The translations under genes were made by a program, and so were the position numbers. A DNA stretch of 64,000 nucleotides, from positions 127,781,821 through 127,845,820 of the forward strand of contig OV050033.1 in assembly GCA_920105625.2 (NCBI GenBank), written 5' to 3'. Of this stretch, positions 35,850 through 47,887 are shown piece by piece (within the stretch, counting starts at the first letter, position 1; each line of letters begins with the position of its first letter). The notes below the pieces were generated by a model that was not told the DNA's origin, did no database searches, and saw only the letters and a list, made by a program, of their open reading frames with translations. This stretch comes from Clusia tigrina (Eukaryota; Arthropoda; Insecta; Diptera; Clusiidae).

Positions 35850-37990
35850 CACCTTTATTGGTTATTCTCAATTCACATACTCGCATTTCAACACTCGTTG
35901 AGTTGAGATTCGCACTCAAACTTGAGAGTACAACGAGTCGGATTTGTATATGAGTCAATTAGAAATGCCCTCTTCTGAATCTAAGAATGAATTTTGCAAT
36001 ATAAACTAAATGGTCTCAGGTGGTTAAAATCCTGCACCGGGCATGGTCTGAAAAATGCTTCTTTCGAAATTTTTCTCTTCGAGTCGAAGGCCTTTGTCGC
36101 CAGTACCTTATTCTCCTAACCACTTGCAGACATAATTAATTAAATAATATTAAAGTAAATAGTATTAGCAACGCTAGGTTAGTGGACTCTTTGAAATTCT
36201 CTTTTCCCAAAATTATTATTTTAAATTTTTATACTTTAATTTACACTAAACTAAACGCAACAAGTCCAACATTAAACAGAAAACCAATTTGTGCCGCCAG
36301 AGCATGGCGTAATAATTACCAGGCGATTCCCCAAATTTCACAGAAAGTAAGAACTTCAGTCAGAATTTATTGTTGTTTAATCAACGTGTTCGTGGAAATT
36401 TTTTCGCAAATAATTTTTTTCTCAGCGACACTTGCAGGCGTTGTCCTTAATGCTTAATTATACCCCACGCACAACAGCAGAGAAAAGCGCTTCGTTTGCG
36501 ATTCGCATCGCAGTCTCCAATTCGTGCCAGGCGAAGTTTCATTTCCAAATGTTCTTAAAAGATGTGTTCGGCTACTGTCAGAATGACCGCCATAAACAAA
36601 GCTGATCACCACAGTTAACCAGTTACAAACTTAAGCCTAAAACCTTTTAGAAATAACACTAAAGGTGCAGAGTGACATAAAACAGAAATGGCAACAGAAC
36701 TCTCCGAGTTTTTTTGTTGTGTCGCCAAACGCTCATTTCAACGAGAGCCATGCCTATTTTTCTTGCATCGGCATTACTTTGCGTTCGTTCATCAGCTTCT
36801 CGCGGTTACTCTGACATTAGCCTTAGAATGCAAGGTTTAGCGAATTGACTAGTAAAAAACTGTTGCGGCTCATCTTCTGGTTTTCTGACAGTAGCCTTAT
36901 AATGCAAGACTTGGCTCAGCGAATTGAGTACGAAGAAACTTGAATTTTGCTTTTCAAAATGGGCACCACAAAACTTGAGTTTCAATTAATAAAATTGTGA
37001 AAACTACCACAGTATTAACACCATTGGAAAATTAATTACAATTATATTTCAGTTACAATTACATTTTGCAATACATAAACATAACTCTTTCTAAAATTTA
37101 ATTTCTTCTCGTAAGTGAAAAAAGGTTTGCCGAGTCCTGCACAAGTTTAGCATTCTTTTATTTATTAACTATTATCGCCACTGGTTTTTTACATAATAAT
37201 TATTATCGCAGTTTGTTTATTATATAATAATTATATACATAATATCGCATTATTTAATATGAATTGTGCTTATATAAATTCTGTTATTATTTTGAAAACT
37301 TTCTATTAATCCAGCTATAAAGGAAATATTGTTTTTCTTATTTAGTGCTGTAAATGAAAGTAAGAAAAATTTATACTAACAAAAAACATAGAATTATGCT
37401 CTCTTCTTCCTATATTATTAATCCAATCTCCATATTTACACAAACATTGTATACATATTTAATTTAAACTTTTCAAATTTATATTCTATTGTGTTTTGTT
37501 TCATTAAAGAAGTGAATTAATTTATACGTTTGTCAATATAAATATACTATATCCTAGTCAAAACGAATCCTAAACAATTGTTTTATTTGTTGAATGAAAA
37601 TAGAAGTAACTGGTGTAATTGGGTAATTTAGAACATTAATATCGTATTTGGTTTTTCGCAGCTGAAACCAAATATCGTAAATAGGAATACGCGACATCCT
37701 CTCTTCATTACTAAATCGTGTTGCTGGCAAATCAAATCAAATACTCTATAGAGAATATGCGACAACCTTCCAGTTAGTACAAAATCTTGAAATGTTGCTT
37801 GAATTCTAGACGGCCAACTTTTGTTGACAGGTTTCATTAAAAGCTTTGTGTCTTGTGGACCGAATTTATAAAGTGGATTAATTCTTTCTTCCTTTTGATT
37901 ATTATTATCTTGATCGTTTTCTTTTCATTCGTTGTGCTTTATATTGATTTCATATGATATGAAAGCAGTTATATGCGTACACATATATAT
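35850..37990. other. Intergenic DNA, no gene accepted
   Basis: Mixed sequence. One coding-like patch at 36,280-36,346 lies between an AAACAG acceptor-like and an AAA|GTAAGA donor-like site (translation KPICAARAWRNNYQAIPQIS, then QK). It has no partners, so I do not call it as a gene. A pair of short similar segments (CTGACATTAGCCTTAGAATG and CTGACAGTAGCCTTATAATG) lies at 36.8-36.9 kb. Confidence 0.45.
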
Positions 37991-37995
37991 GAATT

Positions 37996-38194
37996 ATATA
38001 CTCGGTTGGATTTATGTCCTGGTACTTCATCATCATTTTCAAATCAGTATAAGAAATTAAAAGTTTACATATATAGAATTTTAGGATTTTTAATATGTAA
38101 ATTATATTTCACATATTAAATACAATCAGAATCTGCTCCATAATTTATTGTTGGTTCCAAAAAGTATTTTTCTTTCTATTGTTGGCCACTCGTA
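37996..38194. repeat. Left copy of a 195-bp direct repeat flanking an ORF
   Basis: Starts ATATACTCGGTTGGATTTAT and ends GTTGGCCACTCGTA. It is nearly identical, with three small indels, to 38,982-39,174. Confidence 0.9.
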
Positions 38195-38252
38195 ATATAA
38201 AAACTTTTAAGAATGCTTCATCTTCGTTTGGCGGAAAAAGAATGCCAAATAT

Positions 38253-38978
38253 TTATTTACCTGCTTTAATTTTCGCTTCACTCAAGCGTGGAAAGATGAT
38301 GAAATTCTTCACTACACCAAATTTAATGTGCAATGGTGGCATCAATACCTTATCCATCGGCACCAACTCCTCGTGGATAACGTTTTGATGTCCAATTAGA
38401 AGATTTGTTCTCAGTAACCAATCTCGTTTTTGATACTGTGGTGTATATCGCGAATCCCACGTACACAAGTAGCACATATTTTTAGTGTAACCAGTTTGAA
38501 GGCCACAGATAAGTGCAACCACTTTCAAATCAGCGCATATTTTCCAACAATGTTCATGGTATTTCACAGAATCCAAGATTAGTTTCATCGAATCATACGT
38601 TTCCTTTGTATTCACAGCAAGCGCAATATCATTACAGTACGCAAATGAATTGTTTTCGTTACGAGTGAAAAACGGTATAAATTCATGCTGTCGGCCACGC
38701 GAACCGTACACTTTAACTTCTGGTGCCAGGATGTTTACAGCTTTAAGATGTTGAGCAAGAATTATGGTTTTATTTTGTGACAACTTTAGTTGTCGTGACA
38801 TTATGTTCAAGCGCTGTTGTGTAACTTCAATGTGTTGGCATGGTTGTGTAATGTTGTATTCTTCGGTTGGACTCGGTTTTCTTGGGATTGGCACTGACGG
38901 AGAATGGGGAAGAGTCGTTTGAGCTGACGGAACACTTTGGTAAATATATTGCATCGCCTTTCTTCTGTTCATACCCAC
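38253..38978 (-). pseudogene. Decayed ORF of a repetitive arthropod protein family
   Basis: A 241-codon minus-strand frame. Motifs such as VKYHEHCWKICADLKVVALI, CGLQTGYTKNMCYLC, TWDSRY, KRDWLLR and VLMPPLHIKFGVVKNF match, as far as I remember, a multi-copy uncharacterised protein family scattered through arthropod and cnidarian genomes and probably transposon-borne. Two stretches expected from that family seem missing: one before VNTKETYDSMK and one between VKNF and FPRLSEAKIK. The frame ends at a stop where the family normally continues (KIKAGK then stop). It is therefore probably a relic, although it stays open over 726 bases. Function is unknown. It is flanked by direct repeats. Confidence 0.45.
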
Positions 38979-38981
38979 AAC

Positions 38982-39174
38982 ATATACTCGGTTGGATTTA
39001 TGTCCTGGTCATCATCATTTTCAAATCAGTATAAGAAATTAAAAGTTAACATATATAGAATTTTAGGATTTTTAATATGTAAATTATATTTCACAATCAG
39101 AATCTGCTCCATAATTTATTATTTATTTTGTTGGTTCCAAAAAGTATTTTTCTTTCTATTGTTGGCCACTCGTA
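38982..39174. repeat. Right copy of the 195-bp direct repeat
   Basis: Same sequence as 37,996-38,194 apart from a deletion of CTT, loss of TATTAAATA and an added TTATTTAT-type insertion. The unit length from copy to copy is 986 bases. Confidence 0.9.
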
Positions 39175-39444
39175 CCAGGCGAACAGAAAGCGAGTATGGC
39201 TGAACTGGAATTGCTCTCAAACTGTCGCCATAGCTGAGGCACACACCAACTTGGGTTGTGGCGGTTCGTTTACTCACTAACTAAGACAAAAGTTGTCGCA
39301 GCCTAATTGGGACTTTTTCGAAGACACATTATTCTAGTACTTAGCAAGAGTGTAAAAATGTTCTAATATACCGGAGACACAGCTTACGCGTGGCATTTCA
39401 AAACATTTTTGTATTTCGACTAAAAAATCGAAAGCTACTGACAT

Positions 39445-39515
39445 GGAGATGCCGGGGTTTGAACCCGGGACTTCTCACATGCGAAGCGAGCGCTCTACCA
39501 CTGAGCTACATCCCC
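39445..39515 (-). tRNA. tRNA-Ala (anticodon CGC)
   Basis: The reverse strand begins GGGGATGTAGCTCAGTGGTA and ends CATCTCC, giving a 7-bp acceptor stem with one G-U pair. The anticodon loop is CTTCGCATG, so the anticodon is CGC (reads GCG, alanine). The T arm GGGTTCAAACCCC holds the B box, and TAGCTCAGTGGTAGAGCG is the A box. Length is 71 without CCA and there is no intron. A TTTTTT RNA polymerase III terminator lies about 18 bases downstream (39,421-39,426 on the + strand as A6). Confidence 0.96.
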
Positions 39516-39669
39516 ATATTTTTCCATGTTGCCCAATGGTGTGGTAATAACTATTTGTATCAATAAACTTGAAAATTTATTATTTTTTGGAAAAAAATAA
39601 TAAGAAAACAAATTAAAAAATAAAATAAATAATAGAACAAAAAAATTTCAAGCGAAAGGTTACTTGACT

Positions 39670-39740
39670 GGAGATGCCGGGGTTTGAACCCGGGACTTCT
39701 CACATGCGAAGCGAGCGCTCTACCACTGAGCTACATCCCC
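39670..39740 (-). tRNA. tRNA-Ala (anticodon CGC), second identical copy
   Basis: All 71 bases are identical to the copy 225 bases to the left, in the same orientation, while the flanks differ. It has its own T-run terminator downstream (A7 at about 39,640 on the + strand). The pair is a local tandem duplication or two members of a dispersed tRNA family kept identical by selection or conversion. Confidence 0.96.
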
Positions 39741-39744
39741 CGTT

Positions 39745-40283
<539 letters not shown>

Positions 40284-40934
40284 TTTTTATTTTATTATTA
40301 TTTTTTTTTTTGGTATCACCACAGTTAGCTCCGAATTTAGATTTATTTATTCATTTACTAAAAAATCATAAAATAAAAAACTACCAGGCTTTTGGCTCTG
40401 TATGGTGATCGACTAAACTGCGAAAAGGCATTACAAGGGTTGAGGTGTTTGTTTCGATCAAGACAGAGTATTCTGAGACTGTTTACTAAATAATAATAAT
40501 AATAATAATTTCATAGTGACCACGATTTGGATAGTAGAGGGGAGTGAGATTCATACAAAAAAGAGGAAGAGGCAACAAGCAAAATGTAATAACATTTTCT
40601 GATTTTTACATTCATCAATTTCGTGTCATTAGTTTTATGACATCATAGTTGACTGAAGAGAGGACTATTAAACGGAGGATAGTTTTTTTATTTTGTGGCA
40701 CTTCTTTTCAAAAGCTCAAAATTGTAGTAAGATATCCAATCTGATGCTAATCAAGTAAAATTGTGGTTTTTCAAATCAATTTTTTCTATAAAAAATGATT
40801 TTTCTTCTTTTGATCTCTTTCTTGCAACTTTTTTTGAGCGCTGCTTTTGGGGTATTTTACCCGGTAATTATTTGTCCATGGTTCCATACTCACTTTTGAT
40901 TCCACACCAGGTTAGTTGCTTGGTTGGTTACAGC

Positions 40935-41610
40935 CAAGAATGATAGAATAGAAGAATGGCGTAGGTCCGCTACAGAATGGCGTTGGTCGACAAAAACTCA
41001 GCGCAGCTGATTGGCTGTGACGTCATAAAGGGCTTTAAAATATTTTTTTATATGAAAAATGCATGTGCAAAGGCAATAATTTATGCATTAAAATGATTTT
41101 AAATGTTTTTAATAATATATAACTTAACAAATGCACTTCCAAGTAAACGAGTACAAATTATTGAAAAACTCTTTCGATAAAAAGTACTCCAACAGCGGAT
41201 TAGGAGGATTTTCATGTGCCAAAAAAGAAGAAGTGAATTTGTGTAGTGATTTAATAAATATACATGTATTAGAATTTCATTTCACTGAATTATTTCATTT
41301 TATATTACCTTTATCGCACCAAAAGAGTAAATAACAACTTTCACGGCACAAATTTATCCAGTAAATTATTGAATAGAACAAATATTTTAATGCCAAATCA
41401 ATTGAAATAAATTATTTCATATTTATTTATAGAAATATTACCATAAAATGCGATAAATATTTAATATTAAACTCAAATTATCACGTTTCTCACAAAAAAA
41501 TGTATGCAATTTGGCTGTTCTCTCATTTCGTGTGTGCCTTATGACGATATGCGCAGAGAGAGGAAATTGTCGTACCGGCATTAGCGCAATCTTCTATTTT
41601 ATCATTCTTG
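40935..41610. mobile_element. Non-autonomous TIR DNA transposon with 9-bp target duplication
   Basis: The left end reads CAAGAATGATAGAATAGAAG and the right end, reverse-complemented, CAAGAATGATAAAATAGAAG, giving terminal inverted repeats of about 25 bases with two or three mismatches. The element is bracketed by a perfect 9-base direct repeat GGTTACAGC (40,926-40,934 and 41,611-41,619). At 676 bases it has no transposase; the 67-codon frame inside resembles nothing I know. A 9-bp duplication points to the Mutator-like (MULE) superfamily, less likely P-type (8 bp) or hAT (8 bp). It contains a CRE-like TGACGTCA at 41,018. Confidence 0.7.
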
Positions 41611-41619
41611 GGTTACAGC

Positions 41620-43640
41620 GGCGATGATCCACATCAATTATCGCAGAATCCCACATCCAAACTTTGGAACTTCAGAAAATTTAATTTGAAGTGAAATGCT
41701 ACAAAATACTTAACAAAAATGTGGAAAGTTAATGGAAAGATGGTGGGGAGAATAGGGGCCCAGCTTTTTATAGATGTGGAGGATTTGATATAAGGAGTGA
41801 TTATTGCAGTAGTGATACCTTTTTTATACGAATTGATAATAATGAAACAATTTTTTCTTCTGTAAGTTTAAATGGAATATTTGATTTTATTAATATTTAT
41901 TTATAAATTTATTTATTATTTGCATATAATTTTTTTCATAAATTGAATTACACACATTGAAATGCTGCAGTAAATTATTTACCTGCAAATTGTATTTATT
42001 CGAGTATTTTAAATAATTTTTGTTTATAAGTTAATCTATTCTGCTATTTACTTCCAATCACCCCACTTGCTAATCCCGTCATTATTTATGGATAATATTA
42101 CTAAGTAAGCACTTTGCAAAGAAGATTCGGTTAAATATTTTCATGTATTTATATTTTTAGTATTTTACTTAGTTTTATATTTTAAAAAATAAATAAAGAT
42201 AATTGGGAAATTTGAAAATAATAAAAACTTAATTTTTACAATTCTTTTAAAATTAATTTTTTAAGTCAAAAGTATATTTTGAAATTGAAATGAAATTTAA
42301 AATAGGATTATTAGTAAAAAGTATAAAATAACTAATAATAAATTTAAATAAAGTAATAACAAAAAAAAAAGATTTTTGAAACTGTTACAAAAGTACAGTT
42401 TCAAATATAATGGAAATTTTAAATAGATAGAAATTTATATAAGATTTATAAAAAACCATACAAAAAATAAAAAATAGAAATTAAATGATAAAATTAAAAT
42501 ATGCATTGAAATTCAATAGAGTAAAATTATAAAAAAACAATTCTAATAATAAAAAGGTAATATAAAACTAGTAAAATAATTATAAATTGAATTTGAATAG
42601 TATAAAAAACAATGAATAAATAGTCTAAAAAAAGAAAAAATGTATAATATAAATAAAACCATTTTTTAATTATTTGAATTTTTTCACATTTTCTCCTTCG
42701 AAGTTCTAATAAAAAATTCATATAAAACTACTAAAATAAACATAATAGAAATAAATATATACATAGCTAAAGAAATATAAAAAGTGTAAAAGTAAATATT
42801 AAAATATAAATTGTTGGTGAAGTGAAAAAATGAATAAAACTGGAAAAAATACAGATTTACTGATTTTAATTTTTTATTAAAAAATAAAATATAAGTTACA
42901 TTAAAAAATGTGAAAAATAAAAATAAAAATGACAAGAAATTAAAAATGTAAGATGAAACAATAGTATAACAGAAATAAACAAAAATAGAATAAAATAAAT
43001 AAAAAAGTTTGAAATAGATAAAATCTTTTTTATTATTTTAATTTTTGGTATAAACATTTTTTTATTATTTTAATGTTTTAGTATAAAAAATGAATAAAAA
43101 CAATAAAAAAGTGAAAAATTGTATGAAATTTTTTACTATTTTAATTTTTCCATATTTTCTGCTTGGTGGAAAATAATTAAAAATTTTTAAAAAAAATTTC
43201 AAAAAGATACAAAATATAAACAAAATAAATTTAAATGAAAAAATTAAGAAAAAAATTAATAAGCAAATATTAAAATTAAAATTGATTATGAATAGGATAA
43301 AAACATGAAGAACCCTAGAAAAAAACACGATTTACTCATACTTTTAATTTATAATAAAACATTAATAACACTAGAAAAAACACGTTTTACTTATAATTTA
43401 ATATTTTCATATATATTCTGCTTCGTGGGAATAGCAATTTTTGAAATAAAATTGAAAAAATAATATGAAGAAATGAATAAGAATTTAATGCAGTTAAAAG
43501 AAATATATTAAATATATTTTAAAAATATATAAATGATATAAAAAATCATTAAGTAAATAATAAAATATAAATTTAATTTGATATTATGAAAAAATGGAAT
43601 AAAAGAGTATGTATTTAAAATAAATGAATGAAATAAAAAT
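41620..43640. other. Extremely AT-rich intergenic DNA
   Basis: Runs of AAATAAAAA and TTTTTATT dominate, especially at 42,100-43,620. Open frames are compositional (Phe/Ile/Tyr/Lys-rich) and rejected as genes. Confidence 0.65.
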
Positions 43641-43978
43641 TTCACTATTCGTATTTTTGGCTTCGTAGTCCTTTTATCGTCAGTGTTTTATTCACCCAAA
43701 TTTAATATTTTTGCCTGAAGTGGACCCGCTCGACTCGCGACTCATACCACACTTCCAACCAAACTTGACATTTGAGACGAGCAAACTTGGGAGAGTCGCG
43801 AACCGTAATTCGAAATCAGTTCGCCTGGAAGGAGGATTCGACTGAGTCACTCGATTCACATCTGATAAGACGCCTCTCAATAATGGAATTTAAATTTTAA
43901 AAATTCAGTTCAATAAAAGCAAATATAAAAAACATAACCAAAAAATTTTGGAACTCAAAAAAACTATAAATATAAAAA

Positions 43979-44145
<167 letters not shown>

Positions 44146-44330
44146 AATGAATAAAAAATCACATAAATTAACGATTAAAAATATAAATATCAAAAATTAA
44201 AATGACTGGAAAATATGAAAGAAAAATTAATTAAAAAATAAACACAAAATTGTTTCAAGTTCAGTTTTATTGAAGTATTTATTTGTGTTCTCGAAACAGC
44301 TTCAAACAATTTAAAACTGCACACACATAC

Positions 44331-44332
<2 letters not shown>

Positions 44333-44360
<28 letters not shown>
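44333..44360. repeat. (AAT)n microsatellite
   Basis: About nine AAT units. Confidence 0.9.
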
Positions 44361-44362
<2 letters not shown>

Positions 44363-44636
44363 CTTAAAAATACTAAAAATATTTAAATATTTGAATAAAG
44401 TAATGGGAACTTTCACGAAGTATTTATTGCTCCTTAAAATTATAAATTAACTAATAAATTCTTCAATTTTGCAAAATTTATCTTTGAAATTATAAATATT
44501 TTTGCTACTCAACGAAATTCGCTTCCAAAGTTGTTAATTGTTAAAAAAACAAAAGACAATTGACTTAAAATTAAATTTATACAAAAGTATCGATATCACA
44601 GGGTTTACTTTAAAATGTAAAAATATATAAAATTAA

Positions 44637-44639
<3 letters not shown>

Positions 44640-44697
<58 letters not shown>
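44640..44697. repeat. (TA)n microsatellite
   Basis: About 28 TA units. Confidence 0.95.
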
Positions 44698-44700
<3 letters not shown>

Positions 44701-44904
44701 TTCAATAATTTTTAGTTTGAAATTTTCACCTTAAAAATGTATGCGAAATTCTTTTGTATGCCAATAAAGAAATGCTTCAAAATATTCATTTAAGCGATCA
44801 AATTACTTAAAAGCTACTTTCAAATTCAGAATTAATTAACAGCAAAATGTATTCAAATTGGAAAAAAAACATTTTTGTAATAATATATATATATATATGT
44901 ATAT

Positions 44905-45105
44905 GTGGGCGAAGCCGGAGACCCCAAAGATCCCCGCACTCCTCACTGCCCCTTAGAGCTATGTACGCTTAACGCTCTACATACATCATCGACCTCTGCT
45001 AATTCACAGCGTCGAATGCAGGAGAAGAAGACGAATTGCGCATGCCAACATTGCACCAAGTCCCAGCTACAATTTTTGTTTTTGTTTTTGGTAGTTATCA
45101 ACTAA
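44905..45105 (+). CDS. Doubtful exon-like GC-rich patch
   Basis: A 170-base GC-richer patch inside AT-rich DNA is open in one frame: GEAGDPKDPRTPHCPLELCT, then QEKKTNCACQHCTK, ending in FLFLFLVVIN with TAA. The start is uncertain because the frame could begin at an acceptor just upstream (GGCGAAG|CCGG). It could be a terminal exon of a gene whose other exons I cannot find, or part of an unrecognised repeat. No domain is recognised. Confidence 0.2.
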   Translation: MGEAGDPKDPRTPHCPLELCTLNALHTSSTSANSQRRMQEKKTNCACQHCTKSQLQFLFLFLVVIN

Positions 45106-45389
45106 TTAATTGTATTTAATATATAGTAATATTTTGTATTTTAATTTTTAATTTTCTCAGTTGCTTCAACTTGTTTCTTAAAGAATAGTTTAAAAGTTTA
45201 GTTTGATTATTTTTTTAAGTTTAATATTAGCAGAGCATATGTGTTTAAATATATATGTAATATTTGTATGTACGAAGAAAACTACATGTACTACGTTTAT
45301 ATACCCGTGCATATATAACGGAATTTCACATTGATTTTTCCAAGAATCGGACGCGACTTATAACTCTTACTTAAACGAATTCATATTCC

Positions 45390-46165
45390 CACTCCAATTA
45401 GAACTAATCTTGGGAGTCAAATTCGTAGTCGACATCGAACTTTTTTATTACCTGGAACTCATACTTGAACTTATACTGGTAGTACTATTCGAATTGATGT
45501 TCCAACTGATATTCGAACTAATACTTGAACTCATACTCGTACTAATACTCGAACACATATTTGAACTCTTACTTGAACTCCTCATTGAACTATTACTCTA
45601 ACTGATTCTCAAACTGATAATCGAACCGATGCTCGAACTGATACTTGAATTCATACTTGAACTCATACTTAAAGTGATACTCAATCTCACACTCAAACTT
45701 CCATTGGAGTTTTTTTTTGCACCTCGAACTCGAACTCTTGCTTGAACTAGAAATTGAAGTAGTAGTCGTACTAGAATTCTATCACGAGCTCGAAGTCGTA
45801 CGAGTAACAGAAGAAAACTTGTACCCCAACTTCAATTAGTTGTCGAAAAAGAATTCGTACTCCAACTAGAAGTAGTACTTGAAGTCGAAGTTGATCTTAA
45901 ACACGTGCTTGCACTCATTTTTGAACTAGTACTCAAACTCTACTTGAACTAGAACTCGTATTCGAACTGGAAAGCGAACTCTTTCTTCAACTCGTTCTTC
46001 ACTACGTACTTCAACTCATACTTCAATTCACACTTCAACTTGTTTATCAATTCGGATTTCAACTAGTACTTTACTACACTTGTAATTAAATTCGTACTTC
46101 AACTCATTTTCAACTCATTTTTCAAATCGTTCCTTAAATCGTACTTCTAATCGAACTGGAATACT
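45390..46165. repeat. Degenerate 18-bp repeat field (ACTTGAACTCATACTCGA type)
   Basis: For almost 800 bases, words such as CTTGAACTCATACTCGAACT recur in an 18-base rhythm with heavy divergence, shifting to CTTCAACTCGTACTTCAACT towards the right. The Leu/Glu-rich frame at 45,410-45,601 is produced by the repeat. Confidence 0.85.
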
Positions 46166-46651
46166 CGTATAAGCGTCCACACCGTAAACAGCTGAATGTA
46201 CAACTGGATACACAACTGCTAATTGGATTCATAACATTGCCTAGTAAACATAAAATTCTCTATACACTTTCGAGAGAGCTTTTAACGCATGGTTGAGAAT
46301 GAACCGAAAACAGGAGCTGAAGTTTCATGTATGTTCATTTCCCAATGCATTCATTCATTCAGAAGAAAGCTCAGTCCCTATGTTCAGACACAAAGCTTCC
46401 TTCTATGGAGTCCAGTCCGCTCATCTTCGAATATCTGAGTATTAGTTACATCGAACGAGTGACAAAATCGCCTCCAATTTGCTTCGGAGTAGACCGCCCT
46501 TTAAACCCATTAAGTGCTGTGGAGTTCAGTTGAAGTCCCATAAAATACGATTAGTTTAAGTGCGAGTAACTGCAATTCTCGATCGAAAATATTGTGTTAT
46601 ATATGCACGTATACTAGTATTGATTTTAAAAGTAAAGATTAAAAGATAAAT

Positions 46652-46738
46652 TCAGTCACTATCATCGCGATTAGCAGTACCGTAAGCTGAGTTCCTGTCA
46701 TGTATTAACATCGATAAGGTTTCTAAACTGCGACGTAC
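46652..46738 (-). CDS. GRAM-domain protein, last coding exon
   Basis: After acceptor CTTTTCTCTCAG (reverse strand) it encodes VRRSLETLSMLIHDRNSAYG, then TANRDDSD and TGA. Phase 0 matches the donor after EQIAK at 47,695. It is the short hydrophilic C-terminus facing the cytosol after a helix that follows the membrane segment. Confidence 0.8.
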   Translation of the reverse strand, partial: VRRSLETLSMLIHDRNSAYGTANRDDSD

Positions 46739-47239
46739 CTGAGAGAAAAGAAATTATACAAATGAATTAAGATTATATCATAAAAAGATTTTAGTATTTA
46801 GACCAAATGGGAAGAAATATTCGGGAGGGTTGGAAAAATATGATTATAAACACAGAGAAATGACCCAAATATGTCAAGTTGTGAAACCCACCCCATAGCC
46901 GAACGGGTACTCAAAGGTTTTAAATGAATTAACCCTACATATCTGGGGGGTTAATTCACGGGTCTTAAAATATTGCTTGTGTCTCCCTAGTTTAGAAGAG
47001 TATCAATGCTAGTCTCATATCTTGTGGTTGCAATATCCAAACAGGTACTCTCAGTGAATCCACTTAATGCCAGTAAATATTCTCCATAATTTCAGTGTTG
47101 ACAACACCAGATCCGCAGTAAATATTGAGCAGATCCTCTCTGTGAATTCTTTTATACGGCTGAGTAATGCCACCACCACTACAGTGGACCTCAAATGGTT
47201 ATGTGATAAAAGAGATATGGACACAGAATGAAATATGGG

Positions 47240-47560
47240 AAGTCATATAGATTTAAATAGCCTACAGAGTGAAATTTTGCAAGTTATATAGACACAGATA
47301 TCCTACAGACTGAAATTTGGTAAGTCATATAGACACAGATATCCTACACACTAAATTTTTGCAAGCAAAATATAAATACATAAATGTAATACATAAATAT
47401 CATACAGACTAGATTTCCCAATTTATATAGACACTAATAGAGAGTGAAATTTGGCAAGTTATGTAGACACAGATATCCTATAAATGGAAATTTGGCAAGT
47501 AATGTACCATACATACTGAAATTTGGCAAGTATTATAGACACAGATAGTATACAAAAACG
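47240..47560. repeat. 41-bp tandem repeat in GRAM-gene intron
   Basis: Imperfect copies of GAAATTTGGCAAGTCATATA followed by GACACAGATATCCTACAGACT, with some deleted copies in the middle. Confidence 0.85.
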
Positions 47561-47694
47561 AAAATTTGCCAAATAAAATACTAGAAGAGCTTTGTAACGA
47601 AAGTTATCTTGTAAGAAGACTTCATCTTCCTTATCTTTTATTTCCTTCGCCAGACATAAAATGTTAAGCAGGTTTATCATTACTACTCTCTCAC

Positions 47695-47814
47695 CTTAGC
47701 AATTTGTTCTAAGTTTGTATTAAGTATATTCTGAGCTTCTTCAGTGCTTTTAGTTTGTAGCTGTTTTTGCCAACGCAAAGCTTCAGCAAAGATGTCCTCA
47801 TCATTGCCAGAACG
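47695..47814 (-). CDS. GRAM-domain protein, post-membrane helical exon
   Basis: Forty codons in phase 0 on both sides: RSGNDEDIFAEALRWQKQLQ, then TKSTEEAQNILNTNLEQIAK. Acceptor TTTTGTAG, donor AAG|GTGAGA. The amphipathic helix (LRWQKQLQ) after the membrane segment resembles the C-terminal segment of GRAMD-family proteins, where a similar QKQ-containing helix follows the transmembrane helix. Confidence 0.85.
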
Positions 47815-47887
47815 CTACAAAAGAAGGGAGAAGATCACAGGTTAGCTTCAAATATGATTTCGTCTATATGAACACCACCCAACTCAC

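Noticed and set aside
42527..43328. Several Phe/Ile/Leu/Tyr-rich minus-strand frames resembling membrane proteins
   Set aside because: They follow purely from A-rich DNA read on the opposite strand; no start context, splice sites or conserved motif.
45410..45601. Leu/Glu-rich 63-codon frame resembling a coiled coil or membrane peptide
   Set aside because: Generated by the 18-bp repeat; the repeat continues with stops in all frames.
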